Notes: generated by a model from the letters alone, not told the origin. Positions 21,303-34,526 are shown, counted from the stretch's first letter. The stretch: DNA of 64,000 bases from Crotalaria pallida (GCA_037953625.1 CM075651.1:154892001-154956000), one strand, 5' to 3'. Made by a program: numbers and translations.

Positions 21303-23160
21303 TTTCCTTACCTATTGGAATGGGTTCACCATAAAAAGAGGGTCATTAATCCTTAAACCCCAATTTTATTCACCAAACCTCATTTTAACAGTGTAATGTC
21401 CATTATATCCTTCATCATTCAAACAAAAAAAAAGAAACCCTCAGCCACCTTTTGAACTTCTTCCACCCTAAGCAAAACCTCACAACCTCATGCAAACCCC
21501 TTCCATATTCCACTTTTACAAACCCCTTTCTCTCCAACCCTCTCTAATCCCTTCCATATTCCACTTTTTACGTTAATGTGTAAATTCCGACAATCCAGTG
21601 TCAGAATTTTTTGGATGGTTTGTTTAAGAGTTTTCCGACATATATATGTCGGAATGGGTTGTGGGCCTATGGCATGAAAGCACATCAATAGAGGAGCCAT
21701 TATAAAAGACTTGATGTCATCAACTTCTCACGTGCCAACCTGAGTACATATTATCAATTTATTTGTTTTTTAAAGCTCCAAGCCATTTAGGTATTTATTT
21801 TTGGGTTTGCTTAACTTAATCTTTAGGACTGAGAATAAGAGGTTTAAATAAAGTAAATATATATGATAAAACTAAATCCACAATTTTACATGTATTAAAT
21901 TCATTTTTTTTCAATGCAAAGTTAGTATTATTTTATTTTATTTTTCTCAATCCTTAGAATTGAGATTGAGAAAATCCATTTGTTGTAGGGTGTTATCCTA
22001 CATATATTGGTAAGTTGGTTTGGTTTTTTTTTTTTTTTTGAAAGTGGTAAGTTGGTTTGTTGATGTATGATAATTGTGACGAGTTATGGGTCAAAGAACT
22101 TCACCAGCCAAGTTATGATATATATTTGGGGTGAGATGTGTATCGTTCCTAAAATGGAAGTTGAGAGAGATGTCTAACACATTGACTTTTATCTAATATT
22201 TATAGGATGAAGGTATGATAAGTTATGATAGACTATTATGTCCGCCATTGTTGTAGCAATGATAAATCATTTATGGTTGTTATTATTGTAGAAAAATCCA
22301 AAAAATAATGGTTTGCAGGCTTGATGATATCATTATGAGCCATTATACCGATTAGTTTACCTAAACCAGGTTCATGAGAAAATTAGATTATCGACCTATA
22401 AAACAAATGTGCTGTTTGTTTTTTTTTTTTTTTTTTTTTTTTTTTTGGGTTAAGTGTTGTTGGGTCGGTTATACCCATAATCAACCAATAACCGTTGATG
22501 AGTGATATCGCCTGATACTTTGTGGTCCGTGACAATGTGACATCGGTCCATAACACCTTTACTTTTTTTTTACTCTACTTTATTTTTTCTAGATGTTAGT
22601 AACCTTTATTTTTTTTTACTCTACTTTATTTTTTCTAGATGTTAGTATACAACGCTAACTTTGAGCTTAGAATACAAAATTAAACGACCTTCGTAAAGTA
22701 TCAACCTATATCAGCAAGCATACTGATACAGTTAAACAAGTACGTATTATTATGGTGTAAATTTTTAACACTATTAATATATTATCTATCATTATATCTA
22801 TTATTTTTTAGAGCATTAGTGAGTTATTTTGGTTTATGAAAGATATATTAATTATTAATTTAGTCCCCAAAATTTTTTTACATCAACTTAGTTAGTTTTT
22901 TTAAAGATCAACATGGTATCACGAAGTGTAAATTTTGGACTCCAAAAAATTCAAACGATCATCAAATAAGTCTCTAAAAAGATTAATGTAATACCATGTT
23001 AATATATTTGAGGGATTAAATTGATGTAAAAATCTTTTGAAAACTAAATTAGAGATAATGTAATTTTGAAAACTAAAGTAACTATTAACTCTTATTTTTA
23101 TTTATACGTCGATGATTTTTAATTCAAGCATAATGAGTAAATGACAAATCAACGATGTAA
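21303..23160. other. Non-coding stretch with small repeats
   Basis: No gene is supported. Seen here are CCTTAAACCCC-type MULE-like end sequence near 21350 without a partner, a short palindrome TCCGACATATATATGTCGGA at about 21637, a 46-base-period duplication (CTCTACTTTATTTTTTCTAG twice, 22571-22648), and a decayed foldback at about 22850-23080. Confidence 0.5.
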
Positions 23161-23508
23161 AAACGCCATGAGTAATAGATTACAAACCCCCATTAGTATC
23201 CCTAAACCCCTTTTTTAAAAGTGTAATTACCATAATGCCTTAATTAAAAAAAAACGTAGAATAAAAACCCTTTTTTTTATCCCCAAACCCCAAAACCTTT
23301 TTTCTATCCATAAACCCCAAACTCCTTTTTCATATATCCTATCATAGAAACTTCATTCTCCTTATTCTCTCCAAAAAAAAAAACCTCCAATGCAGTGATG
23401 AGTTTGGGAGGAGTAGATCTCTTTCTCTCCCTTCTCCATCTCCACGCTCTCTCTTTCCATCTTCTTCCCTCCTCCTCAACTACCTCCTTCTCCTCCTCCT
23501 CTAATAAC

Positions 23509-23795
23509 TAGAACTGTCAAAATGGGCCGGGTCGGGCCAAAAAACCCGGGGAAAGTGCGGGTTTGGGTTCCAAAAATGTGGTCATAAATTGAACCCGGGC
23601 TTATTAGCCCGGTCTAGAGCCGGGCCAAAAAACCCAAACAAGGGCCGGGCCAAAAAACCCTGGATAAAGTGCGGGTTTGGGCTGCATGCTAGTGAACACA
23701 ACTTGCACCCGAGCTATTTTGCCCAGAATCATTTGGCCCGCACCCGGACCGGGCCGGGCCGAACCCGGGCGGTCCGGCCCATTTTGACAGCTATA
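23509..23795. mobile_element. hAT MITE (287 bp) nested in the MULE
   Basis: It is flanked by CTAATAAC at 23501-23508 and 23796-23803. Its inverted ends are TAGAACTGTCAAAATGGGCC and TATAGCTGTCAAAATGGGCC. The interior repeats GGGCCGGGCCAAAAAACCC-like blocks. The 8-bp duplication fits hAT. Confidence 0.85.
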
Positions 23796-23895
23796 CTAAT
23801 AACTACTATATGAGAGTACTGGAGTAGGATGTCACTATGAGCATCCATCCATTAATCTATATATTTCTTTCAACTTTAAGCAAAGAACTGGACAT

Positions 23896-24060
23896 TCAAT
23901 AGTAGGGGCTGTAGCGCATACCCATTCTGAATCTTGGAACCTTTCTGCAATTGACAAAGAAAATGAAATAAGTCACTATTAAACCAAAAAGAAAGCACAT
24001 TGGAAAGGAGGGAACTGAAAGCAACATACCCATATCCATATGGACCATACGCAAAAGGAG
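23896..24060 (-). pseudogene. Captured C-terminal host-gene fragment with an intron
   Basis: On the minus strand an upstream part reads FPPPQLPPFAYGPYGYG and ends at 24030 before the donor GTATGT. After an 85-base intron-like gap ending TTGCAG, a 49-base exon (23944-23896) continues in frame with KVPRFRMGMRYSPYY and a TGA stop. Splice signals and phase agree, so it looks like the last two exons of a real host gene. I do not recognise the family. It sits in the loop of a MULE, as in a Pack-MULE. Confidence 0.5.
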
Positions 24061-24655
24061 GTAGTTGAGGAGGAGGGAAGAGGATGGAAAGAGAGAGCGT
24101 GGAGATGGAGAAGGGAGAGAAAGAGATCTACTCCTCCCTACAGGAATTCATCATACACACAATTCTAAATCATTGCTACTAAATGACTATCATCAACATT
24201 TAAGGAAAACAAACTCCATCACTGCATTGGAGATTTTTTTTTTTTTGGAGAGAATAAAGAGGATGAAGTTTCTATGATAGGATATATGAAAAAGGAGTTT
24301 GAGGTTTATAGATAGAAAAAAGATTTTGGGGTGGGGTTTGGGGATAAAAAAAGGGGTTTGTATTCTACGTTTTTTTTAATTAAGACATTATGGTAATTAC
24401 ACTTTTAAAAAAGGGGTTTGGGGATACTAATGGGGGTTTGTAATCTATTACTCATCAAACGCCATTTACGGTGGACATGTACAACCTGTTTTCTTTACTT
24501 AGATACTACTACAAATCTTAACTCTAAGACCAATCATTAAGGGGGAATAATTTGCAAGAAAAAATTGGATTAGGTAATCATTAGTTGGAACGAATATAGT
24601 TAGTTTACTTTTGTAGCTAATCCATCGTTTTTATATTTGTCTGAATGCCCAACAC

Positions 24656-24663
<8 letters not shown>

Positions 24664-24729
<66 letters not shown>
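24664..24729. repeat. (TA)n microsatellite
   Basis: An uninterrupted TA dinucleotide run of about 33 units. Confidence 0.95.
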
Positions 24730-24730
<1 letters not shown>

Positions 24731-27510
24731 CGACTAGCGAGGCATCCGAAAATTCTTTGGTTGGTGAGAATTAAAGTAACAACTCTTGTAAGTTCCAAAT
24801 GAAAGCTAAATGTGACCTAATACCTAATCTCCTTACACCAGAGTCCATAACCATATTCATTAAAAAAAAAAATGGTTATAGGCACTTGTTTATATATACC
24901 TTCTTGTTTAGTAGGTACATACAATACAATCATTGAATATAAATTAAAAAGGTACAGTCGAGCGATTATGATTTACAACCTTTCACGCACCCTTAGCTTT
25001 GAAGCCAAGTAACATTTATAACCTCCAGAGGTAGTGCTTCTCTCGCAGTATCACCACATCTTGATCACGACCCACCATATACTTCTTCATCACACTCTTT
25101 TTAGTTTGCAGCGATTGTAATTAATTTAGGAGATTTGAAATAAGTTAAGTAACGTGTTAGTGGATTAATAAATACACTTCAATTCTTTAAAATTCTGTTG
25201 TGATTTTATCGTAGGAAACTTCGCTTTAGTAATATAAAAATGGAATTGATGCTCATTCTTGATTCAAAATCTTAACACGATAAATTTACAGGTGTTTTTA
25301 TTTATACAAGTTATTTCTTATTTCTTCGTTCCTTATTATTATATGTCGTTTTTTTAGAGATTTTTTGTTTTTTTTTATTTGTCGTATCGAGGATTTCAAG
25401 AGTGTAATAAATGTTATTTTCCATGTTTGCCCCTATTTAATATGTCTTGGTTTATGAAAGTGGTGGAGAAAAGTTAATGATTATAGAGAGAAAAGGTATC
25501 GTGGAAAAAACATAATTAATATATTGAAAATATGAACAATGATTTGATTTTTTTTAAGGGTGTGTTTTATTTGAAATATGACAGATAAATAGAAACGGAG
25601 TGAGTATTTATTATATCCATTAAAAAAATTTCTTTATAAATACAACACACTTAAAAATTCCTATCAATGTCGTTCTTTCTTTTATTTTGCTTTTTTTTTT
25701 TTTTTTAATTCAACGCAGTTGCATGCTAATATAATTATAAACATCATGATGGGCAGAACTGAGTGTGTCTATATATATCTCTCTCTATATATATATATAA
25801 TTATATCACGTTCTTGCACAAAATGTGTTACGACATTAGAATCACCTTAAAAGGAGGCTGTAAGATACCTCGACAGCTAAGCCAAACCCAAGTACACGGT
25901 GGTGCACTGCATTGTTTGTCAATTTTCTGCTCTATTCAACAGCACCCGAAATTTCTGAAATGTGAACTTACCTTTATAGCTAGCTAGAAAACTTACATTG
26001 GAAAATAAAGGTGCAAGGAAAGCAAGGAGTAAAGATTGATTATGACGAGGAGCACTTGCTCAATCAGTTAGCAGTTAGCACACAACCATTTACATCAGCA
26101 AACCTAAATTTGGCGTCCGTCTAAATAATCAATTAGAAGAATGGACAAGAGAAAAATAATAGGGTGAACTACTTCAAATTAATTTTTTATATTCAATTAT
26201 GCTTGTAATTTATAATTGAGCTTATTTTATTTTTTACTCAACAAATAGTAAATTAAATGATTCTTTAATTTATTATGAAAGAAGCTTATAAAAAAAAGTA
26301 GTAGAAATAAACATATGTTAATATAAATAGTCAAGGGTATAAGATTTATTTAATTCTTTATTTTTTTTTAATCTGGTTGTTTATTTTTTTTTAAAAAAAG
26401 TCAATTGAGTTTTTAACATTCGTCAATTTCACCATTTCATCATGATAAATGTTAGATTTTAACAAGAACATTACGATTTCATAAAGACTAATATTTCTTT
26501 TCTGGTCACTAAATCCCGTCACCAAAATTTGCATTTCACATCTTCAAAAAAAGAAAGTTAAAAATATGGATGAGATTTGACTAAAAAAGTGTGAAACACC
26601 GTTAACGTTTTCACCAAATCAGTATACTCATGTGAAAATCTAATACCATCGATCATGACCATAAAAGAAAATTTTGGCAAAAACAATATTTTTTTTTGAA
26701 AATATAAAATCGCCATGATTAAAGGACGAAAATAACAAACATTAAAAATATAAGAAATTAAATTGACATTCCTTAAAAATGAAAAACTAAATCAAACTTA
26801 AAAATAGGATAAAAGGCTAAAATAATGTTTAAGAATTAAATTTATTAATATTTTAACAGTTTTATTTTAATTTTTAATTTTATTTATTAATAAAGGTAAA
26901 TGCAAATGTTTGCATGATAAGATTTAATTTGAATCCTTTCAACTCTTTTAACTCAACAACTCTTTAACTTACAAATTTTAATTATTTGATATTTTAATAA
27001 TTCAAATTTAAAAAATTTAAAATAATCAAATTGTTAAACTATCAAGTTAAAAAAGCTATACAAAAGCTGAGTTGAATGATCTGATCCACAGTTTCGCACC
27101 AACCAATATAGCTAGTTATCATAAAGTAATAGTGTAATACTGTACTTTTTAATTCATTCATGATCAACTCTTCCCCTTGATATATCTGTTTTAATTTATA
27201 GTTTCTTTTATTATTATTATTTTTTTAATCCATTTGTTTAACATTTCATCTTGCAAGTATATTTGATTGTTCTCTCCATTTAACAATTATCATTTGTCCT
27301 TTTCATACCTTAAATGTTCCCAATTTTCCTCTTCCTTTAACAAATGCATACAGAGAAATGGATCTCTTCAGTCGCTTTCTTTTTTGCTCCAACGTTTCAT
27401 ATCCAATTTTCTTTTCTATAGCAGAATAGTTTTGCTATATTAATGAAAATAACAGATAGTGGCACAGGTGAAACAATAATCCAACAAACAGAACCAGCTT
27501 AGCTTGTTGT
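24730..27510. other. Intergenic AT-rich sequence upstream of the TBL gene
   Basis: Apart from the MITE at 25321-25604, no gene, RNA or clear element is seen. The 74-codon frame at 25763-25987 begins in a TA/TC microsatellite and has no recognisable motif. The last few hundred bases should include the TBL promoter, but no core element stands out. Confidence 0.5.
25321..25604. mobile_element. Stowaway-type MITE
   Basis: Its ends CTTCGTTCCTTATT and ACGGAGTGAG point inward. The interior (TTTGTCGTATC, CATGTTTGCC, GAAATATGACAGATAAAT) matches the outer MITE at 41594-42170, but without the inserted second MITE there. Confidence 0.65.
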
Positions 27511-27534
27511 ATGTGTTTGGTGTATGCATGCAAA

Positions 27535-30500
27535 ATGAAGCTACCATTCTCAGCCTCTTCCTCTCTTTTCAGAACCAATAAGCCTCGCCTCTCTCCCTAC
27601 ATCTTCACCCTGTTAGCTTTCATCTTCTTTGTTGTTATTCTCTATGGCGAAGATTTCATGTGCATATTTGGCCAACAGTTCCAACTCTATCAAAACCCCG
27701 ACGACACAATCTTCTCCTCCATACCCCGTAAGTAGTTCACCAACGTTTTTCTTTTCTAGTTATTCATTTTTAATTTATTGTTTGAGTCATCAACATCAAA
27801 ATTTTAAATTTATGTTTGACAAAGTATACTTATACATTAATTGTGATATTTTATATAGTTATACGAAGAGATTATTTGATGTCCCTTCATGTAAATTCTT
27901 CCTATATGTGCATAATAATAAGAGTTAGAGATATCTCCACTGCTTCCTTAATCTTTCTTTTGAGTGGTTTTTTTTTTTTTTTTTTTTTCCGGATAGATTG
28001 ATCAAATCTTATATGGGATGGATCAATTTGAGCAAGGGATATTATGAATTTCTAAGTAAAAAGAAATTTCACATTGAATAATGACTAATAAGTTGAAGTA
28101 TATTATTTCCTCCGGTCCTATTTATTAGTCCTTTTGGGATTTTTTACTCTCACAAAAGAAAATGATTAAATTTGTTAGTAGCATTAGAAATGTGAAAATT
28201 TGATATACTTTTTCAAAACTATCCCTATAAATATTATTGAAATTCTGAAAAGTATTAACTTAATAAGGGTGTCTATATAAAGAAGTAATTAAATGCTATT
28301 GAAAATTAGGATATGATCTTATAAATAGGACAAAAAAAAACTCCAAAAGAATCTTATAAATAGGACAAGAATAAATATGATAAGATTCATAAATATGATG
28401 GTTTAAGGTTGTGGTATCGAGATATAATGTCATGAGTCTTAATGGAATTCCAAGTGACACGAGTGATTGATTATGGGTGTACATCAATTAAATTAAAGAT
28501 TAATCAATGATTTTAAAGATTAATCAATACTCCCTCCGGTCTTTTATATATAGGGCATATTTAACCGTATTCTCTAAATCAAGGAAAGTGGTTAGTTTTT
28601 GTAAATTTTACCCTTCCACTTTACTTGAAAATTTTACATTGATTAATGAATTAAAAAAAACATAGTTAGTCAAAACATTTAATAAGGCAAAAAGGAGAAA
28701 AAATAATTAATGATGCATAAAAAATATAATGTGAATATAGGAGAAAAGATTTTTATCTTTTCTAGAAGGTGATTTATATATAGGACAAGAGGGAATAACA
28801 TTAAGAATTTGTGTAAATAACGTGTTTAGTTGATGTTATTTTCATTCATTTATTTAGAGTTGTGATGAATAATATAATGTGGTGTTGCTTACTGAATTAT
28901 TGGGTATTTGTTGTGAATTGAAAAAGAGAGGGTGAAGAGGCAGCAGAAACTGCCGTATGCGGTGGGGAAAACTGAGGAAGGGTGTGACATATTCAGCGGG
29001 AGGTGGGTTTGGGACAACTTGACTCGGCCCATGTACGAGGAATCGGATTGTCCGTACATACAACCCCAATTGACTTGCCAAGAACATGGGAGGCCCGATA
29101 AGGAGTACAGGTATTGGAGGTGGCAGCCTCACGGTTGTGATCTTCCCGAGTAAGTTACTTTATTTACTCTGTATTTTTTACGGGTCGAATATTTGGTGGG
29201 TCGGGTCCATACATGGTGACCCGTATGACAGGTCTGCAAATAATGGAGTTGTTAGAATGAACTATGAAGTCAAATACTTAGCCAGCTAAATGACATAATT
29301 TCGTGATTTAAGTTAAAATAGTACTCCCTCTTGCCGTCCTTATAGTAATAAGTTAATCTTAGAGCTAATTCAAGAGAATTAAAAAAATTAGTTAATATTA
29401 AAATATATTTGTCTAAAGAAGTAATTAATGCATTATAAATTAGAATATTAGTAACTTCTAAGTAGGGAAAAAATGAAGCTTATATTAATGACTGAATGGA
29501 GTAAGTAAGATAAGAAGTTAAAAGTAGTAAACAAATTTAGAAAACTAAGTCTACTATCACTTGAATCATTAAATGTTTAGTTTTTTTTATATATAAAAAA
29601 TGCACATCTTTTAGTCTCTTATCTTCAGCCCTTATGGTTAAGAAAATCCTTTTAGTTTTATGCTTAATGGTTTGAAATATAAGGAAAAAATAAATTTCTT
29701 GATTTAAAATATAAGAAAAAATTTATTTTTTTTAAATTTTGTTTCATTCCCAATGTTATTTTTCTTAAATATCTCTAGAAAATGATTATTTCATCTACTT
29801 TTTGTTTCATTTCTCTTAAAAATTTGACGAAATTAAATACAATCAACTAACTTTTTTAATATGTATAAAATTAGTTTTTTTTTTTATATTTTAAATTGGA
29901 GGGAGTAACCTAGGTGATTAGTCCAATTTTATATGTATGATAATAGGAATTGGGTTCTATTTGGAAGTAGTGTGATGGTTATCCGAGAAAAAAAATTAGG
30001 ACCAAGGGCGTTCAAACATTGAATACATACAAAATTAAAAATATTACATACTTTATGGGATCAATTCTGCAGATTCAATGCTAGCTTGATGCTTGAAACA
30101 CTTCGTGGGAAGCGAATGATGTTTGTTGGAGACTCCCTCAACCGAGGTCAGTATGTCTCATTGGTATGCCTTCTCCATCAGCTCATTCCTAAAGATGCCA
30201 AATCCATGGAAACCTTTGGTTCACTCACTGTATTCACAGCCAAGGTAAAGTAACTTTTGGTTCATGCACATTGTTGTATTTTCTGGTTTAAGCTACATTG
30301 TCATGCCTCCTCTTTTCTCAATTCCCATTTTGATGTGTTTATCTAGGAATACAATGCTACCATTGAGTTCTATTGGGCACCTTTTCTTCTTGAATCGAAC
30401 TCGGACGATGCTGTAATTCATAGGGTATCTGATAGGGTTGTCAGAAAAGGCTCAATCAATAAGCATGGCCGGCATTGGAAAGGTGTTGACATTATCGTAT

Positions 30501-31634
30501 TCAACACTTACCTTTGGTGGATGACTGGATTGAAAATGAAGATCTTGTATGTTCTTACTTTGTATTGAAACAACCATATCATTAGGTCTCTCATTACTTT
30601 TTTCAATGGCTTTTGAAAATTAATATCTTGCCTCTTCTCAAATTTTGCAGGCTTGGATCATTTGATGACGAAGCAAAAGAGATTGTAGAGCTCTCAACAG
30701 AGGATGCTTATCGAATGGGTATGAAGAGTATGCTTAGATGGGTGAGGTTGAACATGGACCCAAAAAATTCTAGGGTCTTCTTCACCAGCATGTCACCTAC
30801 TCATGCAAAGTGAGTAAAAATTAGTACAAAGAACCAACTCTCAAAAGCATCACAAAATGATTTTACATTTCTAACACATCTCTCCTCGTTTAATTCAACA
30901 TCTTTTATTTGAAGAATGAGACAGAAGTCAAAATTTAGGTAATTTAGTCAAAAATGCTTTTATACCTTGTCAAGAATTAATTCATTTTTCAATATTTGTT
31001 CGAGCAATTTTGATCCTCAAATTTTTTCAATTATGTATCATTTTTTCCTTGACAAGTTTTCGCCCAAAATTTAACATACCATCATGATGTGATTATGCTA
31101 GACATTAGCCACAAAAACATTACATAACCGAAAAAGTTTTGAGATCCAAATAGAAGAAAAAAAAAGTCGAAGAATAAACTTCAAACATAAGCAAAAGTTA
31201 AGTGGCATAAATTGTATTTAGACTTTTATATATCTTGTGCGTCCCATGCTTCATTAGTACACTTATATTCCTAATAGTTCAAAAAATATGGCAGGAGCAT
31301 AGACTGGGGAGGTGAAGAAGGAGGGAACTGCTACAATCAAACAACTATGATAGATGATCCCACATACTGGGGCTCCGACTCAAGGAAGAGTATAATGCAA
31401 GTAATTGGAGAAGTGTTCAGCAAATCCAAAGTCCCCATTACATTTCTCAACATAACGCAGCTCTCAAGTTACCGCAAAGATGCACACACTTCAATCTATA
31501 AGAAGCAATGGAGTCCATTGACTCCAGAACAATTAGCTAACCCTGTTAGCTACGCTGATTGTGTGCACTGGTGTTTGCCTGGACTCCAAGACACTTGGAA
31601 TGAGCTTCTATTTGCAAAGTTATTTTACCCTTAA
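27535..31634 (+). CDS. TBL33: TRICHOME BIREFRINGENCE-LIKE protein, putative xylan O-acetyltransferase
   Basis: Six exons join in phase: 27535-27727, 28927-29149, 30073-30244, 30347-30546, 30651-30809 and 31295-31634. This gives 428 residues, the usual TBL length. A membrane anchor lies at about residues 22-38, so it is a type II Golgi protein. The TBL domain starts near C84. The catalytic GDS is at 158-160 in FVGDSLNRG, and the DxxH motif is at 404-407 in DCVHWCLPG. Family members O-acetylate cell-wall xylan. Residue patterns (YGEDFMCIFGQ, PQLTCQEHGRPDK, HKSI-type core) fit the TBL33/TBL3/TBL31 clade rather than TBL29, but the exact orthologue is inferred. All introns are GT-AG; the exon 2 acceptor (AAAAAG) is weak and chosen by phase. 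An in-frame ATG at 27511 would add eight residues. Introns 1 and 2 contain Stowaway MITEs. No disruption is seen. Confidence 0.9.
28530..28795. mobile_element. Stowaway-type MITE in TBL intron 1
   Basis: It starts CTCCCTCCGGTCTTTTATATA after TA and ends TATATAGGACAAGAGGGAA before TA. A further, more decayed relative (TTCCTCCGGTCCTATTTAT ... ATAAATAGGACAAGAA) lies at about 28105-28370 in the same intron. Confidence 0.7.
29324..29501. mobile_element. Short Stowaway-type MITE in TBL intron 2
   Basis: It is bounded by GTA|CTCCCTC and GAATGGAG|TA. Another GGAGGGAGTA end lies at about 29896-29908 in the same intron, beside ATATAAG/AAATATAAG repeats. Confidence 0.5.
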
Positions 31635-33976
31635 GAGTGTTTCAAATAGAAAACATCCTCTATATCATTTTCTTGGACCATTCCAAATATAAATGGGAAG
31701 GTTCATGCATGGGGCCATTAATCTTTGTTTTGTTAACAACTGACATATAAATGAGATGGCAAAAGGGAAGAACCAAAGGAAAGAAAGAGGATTTGTGTAC
31801 AATAATAGCTGCCCTTTAAAAAGGAGAAGAAAAACAGAGAAATTGAATTAATTTTTTTTTGTTACCCTGTAGTTGAAAGTATTGCTGGATTTTTGTTCAT
31901 CAGCACAATGTGCACAGTTTTTGCTGCATTGAATTGCCTTTTACGTTGTTTTAGACTCATGAATTGTAAACATTCTGCACATTATGGAATTTTGGAGTGA
32001 ATACACTAACGGTGAAAAAATACGGTGTTCGTTTATATTTCAGGGGTGATTGCGATTGAGTGATTCTTTGATATTTTCCTCTCAGTTTTGTTTCCATGAT
32101 TTTTTTTTATAATATCATTGATTTAGTAATTAAAAATTTTGATCATTAAAATCAAAAGTTAAAATAATGATGAATTGTAACAAACCTTAAGGTAATTAGG
32201 AAACTGTCTTCTCATTTTTTTTAAAAAAATTGTTGAGATCAAGAATACTGTCATATTGGTAGAGCAACTGTCACAGGTGAATCTCGATGTGAGGATAGCG
32301 ACAATAAAGTAGGATGGGTGATATTAAACTATTTATAATAAGGTAAAAGTTGAAAAAATTTTAGATTAGAAACAAAACTAAAAAAGAATTTTCATTTAAA
32401 AAAAAAAGGTGCATGATTATCATTTAAAAATAGGAGCATCAAATAAATTTCTTATATTCAGTTATTGCTTTGTAGGAAGATTCTCCAATGCTCCATTTTT
32501 TAAATGATATTCATGCATCATTTCTAATTTTTACTCGTAAATTCTACATTACTCTGTTTTTAATCTCAAACTCCATCCACCTTCATTTTCATTTCACCGC
32601 AAATAGACCAACACCACATGCTCTATCTCTCATCATTGTTATCGTATCCAGGTTCACATATGACGACCGTTTCACTAACATATCGACATCCTTAACCTCA
32701 TAATTTCTTATTTATTTTGAGACTAATGTTATCATTTATTATTATTGCAACCGTTAATCTTAATTATCAAATTTTTTAACTACTGAAACAATAATATTAT
32801 GAAAAACGAGCATTAAAACAAAAAACTAAAATGGTAGCATCAAAACATTTCCATGCTCATAGGGTATTTTGATCTTTTTTTGGAAAAAAAATTGAGACCA
32901 AAAATTCAATTATGTGGCCAAAAATTAAAACTCTTAAGGTTAGATATGTTGGGCCTGAGTTTTAACTTTCAGCCTTCAAGTTACTTCTTATAAGTGGGCC
33001 TTATCTGCTGAAAATATGGGTTTCAAGTCCCGTTATGGTTTGGATAGTACAGCCATGTGAACAAACCATTTGTTTTAACATTTTATGAGAGGAGATTCAT
33101 GCTTGAGGGTTTTTTTTTTTTTTTTTTTTGGATCAGCATTCATGCTTGAGGAATGACTCTCGGATATTATTTGAATGTAATTTCTTTAATGAATGTCTTC
33201 AGGTTTTATTAATTTTATTTTCTTATAAAAAAAAAGAAGAATGTCTTAAGGTTTGTTTTCGTCGTCAGGTCAGACTCTTATCTAATAAACTAGTTTTTAG
33301 AATAAGACTCTCCATACGCGACAAAGTTGTAACAATTAGTGTTTTTGCTAAAATTTTATTTTATACTAATAACAATGACATATTAACAATTCCCCTAAAA
33401 AAAATGCCATATTAATAATTGATAATTTAATTTAATTTAAGGTGTAAAAGAGTGGTTCAGATCCACTTTGATCCATTATATTTTTCTGTTTTACCACTTT
33501 TGTTTTTGAAATTTTGTAAATGTTAAAATCGTCAACAAATATTTAGATAATTTATTTCTTAGTTATTAGTATATTACAGTTCCGTTTAAAGCTAAGGAAA
33601 CCGCATAACCATTTTTTCCAGATCCAACTTATTAAATAGTGTAAGTGGGGGAAATAATGAATAGAAAAGAACCAAAGATAAAACCCGTGATTTTCACGAG
33701 CATAAGCAGGACTGAGGACTCAAAAGTAAAAAAAAAAACAGTACATATACATGCAAAATTATAATTAAGGTTGAGAAATTTCATTTTGTTATTTAAAACT
33801 AAAATGGGCTTTCCTTATCTATTTATGCAGCTTTAAACTCAAAAGAATATGTTATCTTGGCAATAGAGTCCACCAATTCCTCATTAAATTATTTAGTTTA
33901 ATTCCTAATAATGTTGCATGCATGAACTATTGCACACAGGATAGATACGAACATGTTGTATGGTTCATACATATAT
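31635..33976. other. 3' flank of TBL and AT-rich intergenic sequence
   Basis: The first ~400 bases probably include the TBL 3' UTR; an AATAAT lies near 31800, but no unambiguous polyadenylation signal is assigned. Further on I see no gene or bounded element. The ORFs at 32488-32703 and 33128-33415 lack recognisable motifs. Confidence 0.5.
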
Positions 33977-34246
33977 CTCCTTCCGTTTCATGTAATCGTT
34001 GTTTTAGCATTTGTGCTATGTTTCATAAGTCCTGTTGTTTTATAAATTCAATACATAATTAATGCTATTTTTCCAACACATTTCTATTTATTACACTCTC
34101 TTTTTCACTTCCAATACTTTTCTCTCTCTTCAATGATGATTATATAGGGACATTATAGTCAAAATACAACAAATCCTTACATCATGTATCCATTTCTTAA
34201 AACCCGTGCATAACCTTAAAACACATTGCATATAAAACGGAGGGAG
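33977..34246. mobile_element. Stowaway-type MITE
   Basis: Ends CTCCTTCCGTTTCATGTAATC and AAAACGGAGGGAG before TA. The interior is AT-rich and non-coding. Confidence 0.7.
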
Positions 34247-34302
34247 TATTTGATAAGTACTCCATAAGTGTTATAGCACTACAATCACTAATATATCCTT
34301 AG

Positions 34303-34526
34303 CTTAATTGCACTTTTGGTCCCTAACTTTTAATTTGGCGATTTCAGTCATCCAATTTACAATTCGTGGCTATCTTAGTCCCTCCGTCAGCATCGTTAAC
34401 GGAAGAGTTGACGGAGGGATCAAAATAGCCACGAATTGTAAATTGGAGGACTGAAATCGCCAAATTAAAAGCTAGGGGACCAAAATCGCCAAATTTTCAA
34501 AATTGGGGGACCAAAAGTGAAATTAA
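34303..34526. mobile_element. Foldback MITE, near-perfect hairpin
   Basis: The left arm CTTAATTGCACTTTTGGTCC, then ATTTGGCGATTTCAGTC and ACAATTCGTGGCTAT, is mirrored by the right arm almost to the centre at GTTAACGGAAGAGTTGACGG. It is about 224 bp. A second family copy is at 35165-35384. Confidence 0.8.

Larger units (their letters stand above)
23170..24456. mobile_element. Mutator-like foldback element with 9-bp target duplication
   Basis: AAACGCCAT flanks both sides (23161-23169 and 24457-24465). The ends start GAGTAATAGATTACAAACC and its inverse. Mirrored arms of about 330 bases include CCATTAGTATCCC, TATCATAGAAACTTCAT and GTAGATCTCTTTCTCTCCC. A hAT MITE is nested at 23509-23795, and a spliced-looking gene fragment fills 23896-24060. 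It is non-autonomous, with no transposase. Confidence 0.8.

Noticed and set aside
24664..24729. Possible origin or scaffold attachment at the TA run
   Set aside because: Only a simple microsatellite; nothing else supports a function.
28854..29132. 92-codon minus-strand ORF
   Set aside because: Antisense shadow of TBL exon 2; no motif of its own.
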